Shown here in pieces: positions 1 through 8,173 of a DNA stretch of 64,000 nt (the stretch's first letter is position 1; each line of letters opens with the position of its first letter). Location of the stretch: positions 1 to 64,000 of the forward strand of contig JBCDJN010000012.1 of NCBI GenBank assembly GCA_039414355.1. Reading direction: 5' to 3'. The DNA comes from JBCCQL01 sp039414355 (lineage in GTDB: Bacteria; Planctomycetota; Planctomycetia; Pirellulales; Lacipirellulaceae). The notes under the pieces were generated by a model that was given only the letters and a program-made list of their open reading frames with translations, did no database searches and was not told where the DNA came from. The position numbers and the translations under genes were made by a program.

Positions 1-2
1 CG

Positions 3-2438
3 GCGGGGCAGCTCGACAAGGTCGAAGCGGGACTCAAATCCAAGCTCGCCGACGCGAAAGACAACGAACGCGAACCGATCGAAGCGCAGCTCGAAGCGCT
101 TGGCGATCGACGCGCGACGATGCTGCCGAAGCTTGAGCAGCTACGCGACATGGCCGCCCGTGGCGTGAAGCTTGCGCTGCCCTTGTGCGATCGCGAAATT
201 CCGCTCATCGCCGACATCTGGGCCAAGCCCGAACTCGGCTCCGGCTGCGTGAAGATCACGCCGGCCCACGACGCCAACGACTACGAGGTGTGGCAACGCA
301 ACAGCGAGATCGGCGCTACGAACATCATGAACGCCGACGGCACGCTGGCGGACACCGTGCCCGAAGCGTTCCGCGGCCTGACGATGAAGAAGGCCCGCAC
401 GGCGGTTCTCGAAGCGCTCACCGAAGCGGGCGCCCACGACCCGGAGACGGACGTTGATGACCGCACGATCGACCTCGCCCACAGCGACCGCAGCAAGACG
501 CCCATCGAGCCGTACCTGGCGGACCAGTGGTTCGTGAAGATGGACGAGCTAGCACAGAGTGCGATGGACGCCGTCACCGCCGGCAAGGTGAAGATCACGC
601 CGGAACGGTACACGAAGACGTACCTTGACTGGCTGAGCGAGAAACGCGACTGGCCGGTGGGACGGCAGTTGTGGTGGGGGCACCGGATCCCGGTGTGGAG
701 CAAGAGCTTTGAGCGGCCGTACAACAAGGAAAAAAATGGGACAGACTGGGACTCCAGCAACAGGAGCGGCAAGCAGCAGGAACCGTTGTACAAAGACGAG
801 GTAAAGGGACGGCTGTTCATTCAGCACCAAGATAGTTCCGCGACCGGCATCAGTACCCATCACGTTTGTGTCCGTGCTCCTGGTGATGAGCTCGAATCGC
901 ACTTCGCAGGTGGCGAGTATGGGCAATCCGAAGAAGTCCTAGACACCTGGTTCAGCAGCGCCCTGTGGCCGTTCTCCACCATTGGTTGGCCGGAGCAGAC
1001 GCCGGAGCTTGCGAAGTTCTACCCAACTAGCACGCTCATCACGTCGCGGGACATCATCACGCTCTGGGTGGCGCGGATGGTGCTCATGGGCGAGAAGTTC
1101 ATGGGCGAGGTGCCGTTCAAGGAGGTCTACATCCACCCGAAGATCCTCGACGGGTACGGCGAGACGATGTCCAAGAGCAAGGGCAACGGCGTCGACCCGC
1201 TCGATGTGATCGACCGCTTCGGCGCCGACTCGCTGCGGTTCGGCATCGCCTACCTGACAACCGAGACGCAAGACGTCCGCATGCCGGTGGAGTTCGTCTG
1301 CCCGCAGTGCGACGCGACGATCAAGCAGACCAAGAAGAACCGAATCCTGCCGGTGGTGCCGTGCGCCAAGTGCGGCGGCTCGTTCAGCACGCAGTGGGCC
1401 GAGACGGAGGAAGACAAAGCCCACCCCCGCGGCGCGGTGACGAGTGAGCGTTTTGAGCTGGGCCGCAACTTCTGCAATAAGCTGTGGAACGCATCGCGCT
1501 TCGCGTTACAAAACCTGGAAGACCTACCAGCCGAGCCGCAAGCGTCAGCGACCGGTTCGTTAAAGATCGAAGACCGTTGGCTGCTGAGCCGGCTCGAAAC
1601 GGTTACCAGCGAAGTCACCGAGGCGCTCGAATCGTACCGCTACGCCGACGCGGCCCGGGCGCTCTACGACTTCGCGTGGAACGAGTTCTGCAGCTTCTAT
1701 GTCGAAATCACCAAGGCGAGGTTCGCCGAACCGGGCGACGACAAGACTGTCGCTCAGCGCGTGCTCGCCTACGGGCTCGACGTGCTGCTCCGGCTGTTGC
1801 ACCCGATGGCGCCGTTCTTGACCGAGGAGGTTTGGCAGTTGCTCGGCGAGGTGGCTGCGGACCGGTCGCTCGGTTTCAATGACGCGGCGGGATCGGGTGA
1901 GCCCGCGGCGGAGTCGGTTTGCGTGGCGCCGTGGCCCGTCGCGAGTGGCGAGTGGCGGAACGCGGAGATTGAGGCGCAGTTTGCCGTCTTCCAGCAGGTG
2001 CTGGGCGCCGTGCGGGAAGTGCGGCAGAGCCAGGGCATCGCTTGGACCGAGTCGCTGGAGTTCGCCGTGCAGTGCGACGCGGAGTCGGCGGCGCTGCTGG
2101 AGCCGATGCGGCCGTACTTCGCACAAATGGCCAAGGCGACGCCCACCGCCGCCGGCCCCAATGTGGCGCCCGCCGGCGTGGTAGCCAGCAAGACGTTAGG
2201 CCCGATCGAAGTGCACGTCGACGTCGAGCGTTTCATCGACGTCGACGCCGAGCGTGCCCGCCTCACCAAAGAACGCGACAAACTCGCCAAGTTCGTGGGG
2301 GGCCTTGAGGGCAAGCTCTCGAACGAGAAGTTCGTCGCCAACGCGCCGGCCGAGGTGGTCGAGCAGCAGCGGGCCAAGCTGGCCGAGGCGCAGAGTCAGC
2401 TCGCGTCCATCGAGGCGGCGCTCGCCAAGCTTGGGTAG
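3..2438 (+). CDS. valS: Valine--tRNA ligase, 5' end cut off by the window
   Basis: Class I aminoacyl-tRNA synthetase that charges tRNA-Val. The reading frame is open from base 3, so about 811 residues are present and the HIGH-containing N-terminus lies outside the window. Seen in order: the end of the editing domain (GSGCVKITPAHDANDYEV, near base 240-300), the WWGHRIPVW catalytic motif (about 672), VLDTWFSSALWPFS (about 940), the KMSKS loop as MSKSKGN (about 1167), a four-cysteine zinc-ribbon-like insert (CPQC...CAKC, 1300-1375), the anticodon-binding region and a C-terminal coiled-coil arm (about 2240-2430), as in the ValRS family. A stretch at about 700-940 is visibly lower in GC than the rest of the gene and poorly conserved in character. 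Bases 1938-1958 encode VASGEWR from a heptanucleotide repeat. Confidence 0.97.
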   Translation, partial: AGQLDKVEAGLKSKLADAKDNEREPIEAQLEALGDRRATMLPKLEQLRDMAARGVKLALPLCDREIPLIADIWAKPELGSGCVKITPAHDANDYEVWQRNSEIGATNIMNADGTLADTVPEAFRGLTMKKARTAVLEALTEAGAHDPETDVDDRTIDLAHSDRSKTPIEPYLADQWFVKMDELAQSAMDAVTAGKVKITPERYTKTYLDWLSEKRDWPVGRQLWWGHRIPVWSKSFERPYNKEKNGTDWDSSNRSGKQQEPLYKDEVKGRLFIQHQDSSATGISTHHVCVRAPGDELESHFAGGEYGQSEEVLDTWFSSALWPFSTIGWPEQTPELAKFYPTSTLITSRDIITLWVARMVLMGEKFMGEVPFKEVYIHPKILDGYGETMSKSKGNGVDPLDVIDRFGADSLRFGIAYLTTETQDVRMPVEFVCPQCDATIKQTKKNRILPVVPCAKCGGSFSTQWAETEEDKAHPRGAVTSERFELGRNFCNKLWNASRFALQNLEDLPAEPQASATGSLKIEDRWLLSRLETVTSEVTEALESYRYADAARALYDFAWNEFCSFYVEITKARFAEPGDDKTVAQRVLAYGLDVLLRLLHPMAPFLTEEVWQLLGEVAADRSLGFNDAAGSGEPAAESVCVAPWPVASGEWRNAEIEAQFAVFQQVLGAVREVRQSQGIAWTESLEFAVQCDAESAALLEPMRPYFAQMAKATPTAAGPNVAPAGVVASKTLGPIEVHVDVERFIDVDAERARLTKERDKLAKFVGGLEGKLSNEKFVANAPAEVVEQQRAKLAEAQSQLASIEAALAKLG

Positions 2439-2472
2439 CGACGTCGTGGCGACTTGAATCGTCGCCAGCGCT

Positions 2473-3603
2473 TTAGTAGGCGACCGGGCGGTCGGCCACC
2501 TTGACGCGGATCAGCCACTGCATGTTGCTGAACTTCTGGGACCACTCGGCCGGCTCGATCCGGTCGCCGGCGCGGGCGTCGGTGGTCGCCAACTCCTGGC
2601 CCGCCTCGTCCTTGTAGTGGAGGTAGAGGCCTTTCCGCTTTCCGCCGTGGGCGTCAACGCTCACGTAGAACCTTCCCTGCACGCGGGTCGGCAGGGTCGG
2701 GATTTCGATCCACGCCTCTTGCTGCGTGGCGACGCTGTACGGGAACGTGGTCCGGCTAATGATGCGGCGGTCTTGGTCCAGGATGTAAACGTCGCCGCTG
2801 ACCGCCTCGCTGTCGTGCTGGCCGCCGAACTGCGACGCGTAGAGCTTCACCTGCCAGACGTACGCTTCCACGTTCTTGGGCGTGTCGAAGCGAACGGTGT
2901 ACAGCGCGCCCTGGATGTTCATCTTCTCGGCGGTGGCACCCGCGTCGTGCTTGAGCGTGAGGCTTCGCGCGGCGCCCAGCACCTTGGCGTCGCGGGCCGC
3001 TTCGTCCTCCTGCCGCGCGGTTTGACGATCGGATTGGCTCAGCAGCTTTCGCGCGTCTCCGGCGGTGTCGTCCGACAGGTAGGCCTGGATCATCCAGTCG
3101 CCCTCAACCACGCTCGGCGTTTCAGGGGCATCGGCGGTGATGGTGGCGGAGTGGGATGGATTGGCGTCGCCGTCGATGCCAACGTACACGCCCTTGGTGC
3201 GGGTGGGGTTGAAGAAGACGGCAACCTGGAAGGCGCCCGATACCTCAACCGGGTCCAACGGGATCCGCACCCACTTCTCCTTGCCACGCTCGAAGAGCGA
3301 GTACGGCTTGTTGATCTCGATACGCCGGTCGAAGTCGTCGCTGGCGATGACGATTTGGAAGTCCTCGTTCGGCGCCCGGCTCGTGCCGTAACGCGAAGCG
3401 TGCAGGCGGATGCCGGTCAGTCGCCAGGGGCCCTCGCCGGGACACTCAAACCGCACCGCGTGCCCGGCGCCGGAGATGCTGCGTTTGCTGTCCTGCTCGC
3501 CGTCGTCGTGCTTGAGCAGGTGGGTCTTCGCAACGCCGGGGCCGGCGAGGGCGAACGTGATCAAGGCGGCGGTTAGCGACCGTTGGAGGTTGAGCGGTAT
3601 CAC
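2473..3603 (-). CDS. Secreted protein with two copies of an uncharacterised beta-rich domain
   Basis: 376 residues with an N-terminal signal peptide (hydrophobic 8-25, ending around GPGVAKT). The mature part holds two copies of the same domain: residues about 28-175 begin LLKHDDG...SISGAGHAVRF, and residues about 216-372 begin LTLKHDAG...MNIQGALYTVRF. Each copy later has a WVRIPL/WIEIP strand and a KGVYVGI/KGLYLHY strand. A charged linker (about 183-210) separates them. No catalytic motif is recognised. The gene ends 35 bp after valS, convergently, and lies downstream of the padR pair on the same strand, so it may belong to that transcription unit (59 bp gap). Function unknown; a ligand- or surface-binding role is inference. 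Confidence 0.8.
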   Translation of the reverse strand: MIPLNLQRSLTAALITFALAGPGVAKTHLLKHDDGEQDSKRSISGAGHAVRFECPGEGPWRLTGIRLHASRYGTSRAPNEDFQIVIASDDFDRRIEINKPYSLFERGKEKWVRIPLDPVEVSGAFQVAVFFNPTRTKGVYVGIDGDANPSHSATITADAPETPSVVEGDWMIQAYLSDDTAGDARKLLSQSDRQTARQEDEAARDAKVLGAARSLTLKHDAGATAEKMNIQGALYTVRFDTPKNVEAYVWQVKLYASQFGGQHDSEAVSGDVYILDQDRRIISRTTFPYSVATQQEAWIEIPTLPTRVQGRFYVSVDAHGGKRKGLYLHYKDEAGQELATTDARAGDRIEPAEWSQKFSNMQWLIRVKVADRPVAY

Positions 3604-3662
3604 AGCTCCCCTTTCTTGCTGGATGATCTGCCAAGGCGGGCCGAGGCGACGAGGGCGGAACG

Positions 3663-4208
3663 CTAGTTGTCTGGTAGGGCGGACCAGTCGCTCCAGGGCT
3701 CGGACCGCGGCGGACGGCCTTCGCCCCAGCCCGCAACAAGGTCGGGCGCCGGCGACGAATCGCCTGGCTCCTCGATGCGATCGGGCTCGATAAGAATGAT
3801 CGCCATCGCCGCCGCTTCGGTCCGTTCCGGCGGCGCACGGAGCTTCTCGAGTGCGATGGCGAGGGACTGGATCTCCCGCGAAGTGCTGGAGCGGAGGCTC
3901 GTGATCTCAACCGCCTGGTAGACCACCACGGCGACCAGCAGCGCGAGCAACGCCACCTGCAGGCGGGGCAGCCAGACCCTCGGCCCGAGGTCGATCGCCC
4001 GGCACGCGGCGCGGCTCGCCTCGAAGTCGCCGAACTGCTCCTCGGCGGCTTGCCGGGCCTGGTCTTCAGGCATGCCGAGCTCTCGGTTTTCGTTGGTTCG
4101 CATGGCGATGTGGAACTCCAACTCGTCGCAGATCTCCGCGTCGATCTCCGCGGCGGGGCGCCAATCGACACCGTCCGCGAGCCGGTTGACGATGCCCCTT
4201 CCCAGCAC
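3663..4208 (-). CDS. Single-pass membrane protein with a permease-prefix/HAAS-like N-terminal domain (PadR partner)
   Basis: The best start is the GTG at 4206-4208, two bases after the padR stop, giving 181 residues; longer readings would run through padR in another frame. The N-terminus (EIDAEICDELEFHI...MPEDQARQAAEEQFGD) resembles the short helical domain found at the front of permeases and small membrane proteins encoded beside PadR regulators. One transmembrane helix follows (LQVALLALLVAVVVYQAV), then a short heptad-like segment and a proline-rich charged tail. A G-run in the end of padR lies close upstream of the GTG. The tight spacing implies translational coupling and a shared regulatory role, probably membrane signalling; this is inference from context. 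Confidence 0.7.
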   Translation of the reverse strand: MLGRGIVNRLADGVDWRPAAEIDAEICDELEFHIAMRTNENRELGMPEDQARQAAEEQFGDFEASRAACRAIDLGPRVWLPRLQVALLALLVAVVVYQAVEITSLRSSTSREIQSLAIALEKLRAPPERTEAAAMAIILIEPDRIEEPGDSSPAPDLVAGWGEGRPPRSEPWSDWSALPDN

Positions 4209-4210
4209 GG

Positions 4211-4618
4211 CTAGGCCCCCGCAATGGTTGGATTGAGGATCCCGGCGACCGCCTGGACGAACGTGTCCCACCGCTCGGTCTCCGCCTTGAGCTGCCGGCG
4301 GCCCTGCGCCGTGATGCGGTAGTACTTCGCTTTGCGATTCGCCTCGGAGACGCCCCACTTGTGGTCGATCAGGCCGCGGCGCGCCATCCGGTGCAACGCG
4401 GGGTAGAGCGACCCCTCCTCGACCACCAGCACGTCGCTGCTCACCTGCTGGATGTGCCGGGCGACGGCGTAGCCGTGCATCTCACCCTGGGCGAGCGTCC
4501 GCAAGATGAGCATGTCCAGCGTGCCCCGCATGAGCTCGGTCCGCTGAGCCTGCTTCGCCGCGGGCGCCGCGTTCTTGGGTTGCGCGCCGGTCGAGTTGGA
4601 CTTCTTCGCTTTGGCCAT
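4211..4618 (-). CDS. PadR-family transcriptional regulator
   Basis: 135 residues. After a Lys/Ala-rich N-terminal extension (1-27) comes a canonical PadR winged helix: ELMRGTLDMLILRTLAQG, GEMHGYAVARHI, EEGSLYPALHRMARRGLI and a wing with KAKYYRITAQGRRQL. A short C-terminal helix would form the dimer. PadR proteins are usually autoregulated repressors of small membrane or transporter genes, and here the next gene on the strand encodes a small membrane protein that starts two bases downstream. An inverted repeat at 4650-4684, about 32 bp upstream of the ATG, is the obvious operator candidate. Family call is firm; the effector is unknown. Confidence 0.93.
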   Translation of the reverse strand: MAKAKKSNSTGAQPKNAAPAAKQAQRTELMRGTLDMLILRTLAQGEMHGYAVARHIQQVSSDVLVVEEGSLYPALHRMARRGLIDHKWGVSEANRKAKYYRITAQGRRQLKAETERWDTFVQAVAGILNPTIAGA

Positions 4619-4649
4619 GGGCGTTGGCTCGGGCGCCGGCTCCCTACTG

Positions 4650-4684
4650 TTTCTAGGGGAAGCGTAACGACCTTCCCCTAGGAA
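4650..4684. promoter_or_regulatory. Candidate PadR operator: 12-bp inverted repeat with 11-bp spacer
   Basis: Left arm TTTCTAGGGGAA (4650-4661) and right arm TTCCCCTAGGAA (4673-4684) match at 11 of 12 positions when one is reverse-complemented. The repeat lies 32-66 bp upstream of the padR start, the usual place for an autoregulatory site. The arms are centred 23 bp apart, compatible with a dimer contacting two turns of DNA. Binding is inferred from position and symmetry only. Confidence 0.55.
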
Positions 4685-4831
4685 TTCAATGGGGCACGCA
4701 TGGAGCCGATGCGAATAGCCGTTCCGCCGGTTCTTAGAGCCGGTCCAGCGGACTAAGGTCGTCGCCGGATGGGGCTGACCGGTGACGGTGCGATTCGCAT
4801 GAGCGCGGTTAGGGAGGTTGCAGCCGGCGTT

Positions 4832-4849
4832 CTAGCCGACAGCGGCTAG
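4832..4849. terminator. Perfect 7-bp hairpin after the island genes (possible terminator)
   Basis: CTAGCCG (4832-4838), loop ACAG, CGGCTAG (4843-4849). It lies 43-60 bp beyond the stop of the deoxyribosyltransferase-like gene on the minus strand. No T-run follows in the minus direction; a T-rich stretch (CTTTCGCTTT) follows in the plus direction instead, where no gene precedes it. It may act weakly or mark the island edge. Confidence 0.3.
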
Positions 4850-4891
4850 TCTTTCGCTTTCAGTTTAAACAACCCTCCTACGCCTTCTGGG

Positions 4892-5389
4892 TCACCTACT
4901 TGTCAGCGAGCCTCGAGCCCGCGGCGCGTCATCGGACCGCGGGTTGTAAGGGAAGTGCTCAGAGAGTCGGGCCAAAACCGCATCGACAGAGGATTCACAG
5001 TGCGAGAGCGCCGAAGTCACCATTGGATTCATACCCCAATGAAACGCCCGCCGCTGGTCTGTGAGAAGGCCGATGGCTGGCTTGCTACAGCCAAAAGCCA
5101 GACCCAGTTCGATGCAAACGCCTTCGTCTGGGACACGCCCATCAAGAACCGCAACTAAGGCGTCGCAACGACGGATTTGGAGCAGGTCGCAGCGCCATAC
5201 TCGCGATGCTGCCTCCGACGAATCGACGCCCACGGCGATCAGGTCCCCCATTCTCACGCCATCTCGCCAGGGGTAGAAGACATCCGCCAAGAGCTCCAAG
5301 CCAGCTACGGCATTGTCGTTGAACGCCCGCTCAGCGGCGCTGAAGAAAGGGGCTGCGAAGTAGACCCTTGGTCGCCGGCGTATTGTCAT
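4892..5389 (-). CDS. Nucleoside 2-deoxyribosyltransferase-like protein
   Basis: 165 residues, close to the usual 150-170 of the family. Residues 10-20 (YFAAPFFSAAE) match the N-terminal nucleoside-binding strand and loop; CDALVAVLDG (75-84) and DEGVCIELGLAFG (88-100) match the family signature, with E94 as the expected nucleophile. Such enzymes swap or hydrolyse the glycosidic bond of 2'-deoxynucleosides; related DRHyd-type domains recur in nucleotide-based conflict systems. The start codon overlaps the stop of the upstream SIR2-kinase gene by 4 bp (ATGA at 5386-5389), so the two proteins are almost certainly made together. GC content is lower than in flanking genes, consistent with transfer. 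Substrate unknown. Confidence 0.85.
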   Translation of the reverse strand: MTIRRRPRVYFAAPFFSAAERAFNDNAVAGLELLADVFYPWRDGVRMGDLIAVGVDSSEAASRVWRCDLLQIRRCDALVAVLDGRVPDEGVCIELGLAFGCSKPAIGLLTDQRRAFHWGMNPMVTSALSHCESSVDAVLARLSEHFPYNPRSDDAPRARGSLTSR

Positions 5390-7032
5390 CGTGTTCTCCC
5401 GCCGATACGGTCCTTTGCTTTGACTGTCAGGCCTTTCCCAAGTCCACGCAGCGCGCCCTCAACGTCAAACTCTTCGTAATCGCTGCAGTGGATAAAACGG
5501 CTGACCTGCCTCAGAACCTCGCTAACGCTCCGCGACGAGGTCGATATCTCTACGACGCCACGCCCGCGAAACAGCTCCCGAAAGGTCTCTTGCTGCCTAG
5601 TTAGATAGTTGAGTGTGTGTCCACGCAGTCGCTCTTTCGCTCGAGCCATTAGTTCCTCGGCGCTCGCCGTCAACAAGATGACCTGACCCGCCTCAATCGC
5701 TTCGCCGTCGTTGTTAGGCCTGATTGCCTCCAGATGCTTGCTGGCTCGCGCCGGGCGTCTACGACGTTCGACGAACGCTAGTGGGTCTAACGGTGTGCGG
5801 TCACACAGGATCACGTAGTCCTTAGCGAACCTAATGCGAAAGTTCTTACGGCGGAACTGCTTGGAGACCCAGAGGTCCACGTTGTCGCGGTCTTTGGTGG
5901 AAAGGACGGTTGGCTCCTTCTGCATGTCGCGTGGCATCTCCTCCGTCCACTCCGTGAGGGTTGTAAGACTGCGCAGCTTCTGAACGACGGTGCTCTTGCC
6001 GCAGCCAACGGCGCCTGAGACATAGTAGACGCGACGCTTCCGGAGGCCGCAATCATCCAGAGCTTCGACGAAGTCTTCGTCTGTGCAGTTCAGCAATCGC
6101 CCGAGACTGCAGATGCCGGACGACGATAGGTGCAGGGTCACCACCCCATGCAGGTCGAAGTTCGCTAACGCTTCCTGTTTATCTTGTTCGAGGCTCGCCG
6201 CATCGTCGTCTTCACGGTGCCGAACATGGTAGTGTATGTGCCCTGGGTTGAGGTGGGTGTTTTGGCGAAGCAGGTGCTTGAGAGTAGCGTCCGAAAGCGA
6301 AAGCCCAATGACGAGGCACGTGTACCGCGTGAGATGAGATACGAGCGTTGCGTAGTGACCCGCCATAGAGTCGATCAACTGATCGGCAAAGTCACCTTCA
6401 GAGAACACAATGTGATCGCTGAATCCTTCAACCAACGAATGCGGAAGAAAACCGTTGGGGTGATAGATCACTCCACGCGCTCTTCGGAACTGAGTGGACG
6501 GCTCCCAGATGGTCTCATAAACTCGCGTGTTGTCGTTCTCTGCGCTCGGAAATCGGTGGTCGAGCAATCGCTCGAGCGAGTCGTCGAAGTTGTAGTTTAT
6601 CGTCAGTGGCGCGTCTCTGATGAGCTGAAGGTAGTGCGTTAGGTATGGGTGCTTGCGAAGGCTTGCTGCACTTGAGGGGACGCCCTTGTAGAGCGCTCTG
6701 TGCAACATCTTGATCCATCGCTGGCGGATCTGCCGTTGGTCTTCGGCGGATGGTTGCTTGTCACCGCAGACCAGCTTCTCCAGGCAGTGAAAAAGAGCCT
6801 GAGCCCGCAGAGCGAGCGGACCTGTGGATTGAGCTAACCTGAACCTTTGGAAGACTCGGTTGCCTTCAAGGCGGCTGACGAGTTCTGGCCAGCTCGGGAA
6901 GTTAAGGGGCTGCGACACACCTGCCCCAAGGCCCAGAATCAATCGCTGGGTTCGCTTCCGATCACGAAGATGCATGATCGCTTGCGAGTACCTGGAAAGC
7001 ACGACACGGTCTTGCTCGGTTATCGCTTCCAT
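5386..7032 (-). CDS. SIR2-like domain fused to a P-loop nucleotide-kinase-like domain
   Basis: 548 residues. The N-terminal half looks like a SIR2-family NAD-consuming domain: GLGAGVS (34-40) for the dinucleotide loop, TINYNFDD (144-151) with the conserved Asn, IYHPNG (189-194) with candidate catalytic His191, IVFSEGDF (208-215) and VIGLSLSDATL (241-251). The C-terminal part (about 335-515) opens with a Walker A, GAVGCGKST (340-348), continues with CDRTPLDPLAFVERR (410-424), which resembles the DR-x-x-x-D region of deoxynucleoside and nucleoside-monophosphate kinases, and has an Arg-rich LID-like stretch (ELMARAKERLRG, 460-471). SIR2 domains act as NAD-depleting effectors in several anti-phage systems. 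ATGA overlap couples it to the deoxyribosyltransferase-like gene. Two counted 60-base lines inside it are 52% and 57% G+C. The combination matches no named system I recall; the defence role is inference. Confidence 0.8.
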   Translation of the reverse strand: MEAITEQDRVVLSRYSQAIMHLRDRKRTQRLILGLGAGVSQPLNFPSWPELVSRLEGNRVFQRFRLAQSTGPLALRAQALFHCLEKLVCGDKQPSAEDQRQIRQRWIKMLHRALYKGVPSSAASLRKHPYLTHYLQLIRDAPLTINYNFDDSLERLLDHRFPSAENDNTRVYETIWEPSTQFRRARGVIYHPNGFLPHSLVEGFSDHIVFSEGDFADQLIDSMAGHYATLVSHLTRYTCLVIGLSLSDATLKHLLRQNTHLNPGHIHYHVRHREDDDAASLEQDKQEALANFDLHGVVTLHLSSSGICSLGRLLNCTDEDFVEALDDCGLRKRRVYYVSGAVGCGKSTVVQKLRSLTTLTEWTEEMPRDMQKEPTVLSTKDRDNVDLWVSKQFRRKNFRIRFAKDYVILCDRTPLDPLAFVERRRRPARASKHLEAIRPNNDGEAIEAGQVILLTASAEELMARAKERLRGHTLNYLTRQQETFRELFRGRGVVEISTSSRSVSEVLRQVSRFIHCSDYEEFDVEGALRGLGKGLTVKAKDRIGGRTR

Positions 7033-7303
7033 CTGCGGGGCATCGGTTGAGACATCACGGCTGATAGATGGCTGTTTCTGTGTCCGAGTCTAGATGGCGC
7101 AGCTGGACTAAGAAACCTCAACGCCCAAAAAGCTGAGGGTAAGCAAGAAGCTAGGCAGGCGTCGTTAGCGTGAACGCAAGTGATGACACGCCGTGTTGAG
7201 AAACAGCCGAGCACGAGAGCAGAATTGCAGACGCGCACCCGGCAGGGAGCTGAGCTAGCTGGATCTAGCGCCTTTTGCTCGGCGACTTTCTACGCATCGA
7301 TGC

Positions 7304-8173
7304 TCAGCCGCGGACGTGCTCTTTGAAGGCGCGTTCGAGCTGCCGGGTGATCTTGCCCGGTTTGCCGTCGCCGATCTCGCGGCTATCGACCTTCACAACC
7401 GGGACCACCTCGGCGGCGCTGCCGGTGAGGAAGCACTCGTCCGCCACGTAGACGTCGTGCTTGGTGAGGGCAACCTCGTGCGTCTCGATGCCCGCCGCGG
7501 TCGCCAGCTCGATGACCACCGCGCGGGTGATGCCGTCGAGGATGCCGGCGTCGAGCGGCGGGGTCTTCAGCACGCCGTCTCGGACGATGAAGAGGTTGTC
7601 GCCCGTGCACTCGGCGACCTCGCCCTTGTGGTTGAGCATCATCGCTTCAACACACCCGGCCTGCATGCCCTCCATCTTGGCCATGATGTTGTTGAGGTAG
7701 TTGAGCGACTTGATCCGGGGGCTGAGGGCGGCCGGGTGGTTGCGGATGACGCTGGACGTGATGATCTCCAGGCCGCGCTCGTAGTACTCCGCCGGGTAGA
7801 GGGCGATGGTGGCGGCGATGATGATCACCTGCGGCTCGTTGCAGCCGTCGGGCCCGAGCCCGAGGGTTCCTTCACCCCGGGTGATCACCAGGCGGACGTA
7901 CCCCTCGGTGAGCCCGTTGCGGCGGACGGTCTCGTTGACCGCGTCGGCCATCGCCTCGCGGGTCATCGGCACGGTGAGGCGGATCGCCTTGGCCGAGTCC
8001 CAGAGCCGGCGGAGGTGCTCCTCCAGGCGGAAGACCTTGCCGGCGTAGATCCGCAGCCCCTCAAAGACGCCATCGCCGTACAGCAGCCCGTGGTCGAAGA
8101 CGCTGACCTTCGCCTCGCCGGTCGGAACAAATTCGCCGTTGAGGTAGACAGTCCGCTGAGTTTCGTCGGCCAT
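7304..8173 (-). CDS. ilvE: Branched-chain amino acid aminotransferase
   Basis: 289 residues of fold-type IV PLP enzyme. It interconverts branched-chain amino acids and their 2-oxo acids, the last step of Ile, Leu and Val synthesis. Visible motifs: FDHGLLYGDGVFEG (26-39), YVRLVITRG (92-100), PLP lysine K155 in SPRIKSLNYLNN, EAMMLNHKGEVAECTGDN with the PLP-contacting Glu, and the C-terminal DECFLTGSAAEVVPV. The length and the order of motifs are those of IlvE rather than of D-amino acid aminotransferase or 4-amino-4-deoxychorismate lyase, but those relatives cannot be fully excluded. The start codon is abutted directly by a heptanucleotide array (8174-8222) and shows no Shine-Dalgarno sequence. 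Confidence 0.93.
   Translation of the reverse strand: MADETQRTVYLNGEFVPTGEAKVSVFDHGLLYGDGVFEGLRIYAGKVFRLEEHLRRLWDSAKAIRLTVPMTREAMADAVNETVRRNGLTEGYVRLVITRGEGTLGLGPDGCNEPQVIIIAATIALYPAEYYERGLEIITSSVIRNHPAALSPRIKSLNYLNNIMAKMEGMQAGCVEAMMLNHKGEVAECTGDNLFIVRDGVLKTPPLDAGILDGITRAVVIELATAAGIETHEVALTKHDVYVADECFLTGSAAEVVPVVKVDSREIGDGKPGKITRQLERAFKEHVRG

Noticed and set aside
7020..7238. A short frame in the gap between the SIR2-kinase gene and ilvE
   Set aside because: 72 residues with no motif, no ribosome binding site and composition unlike a coding gene.
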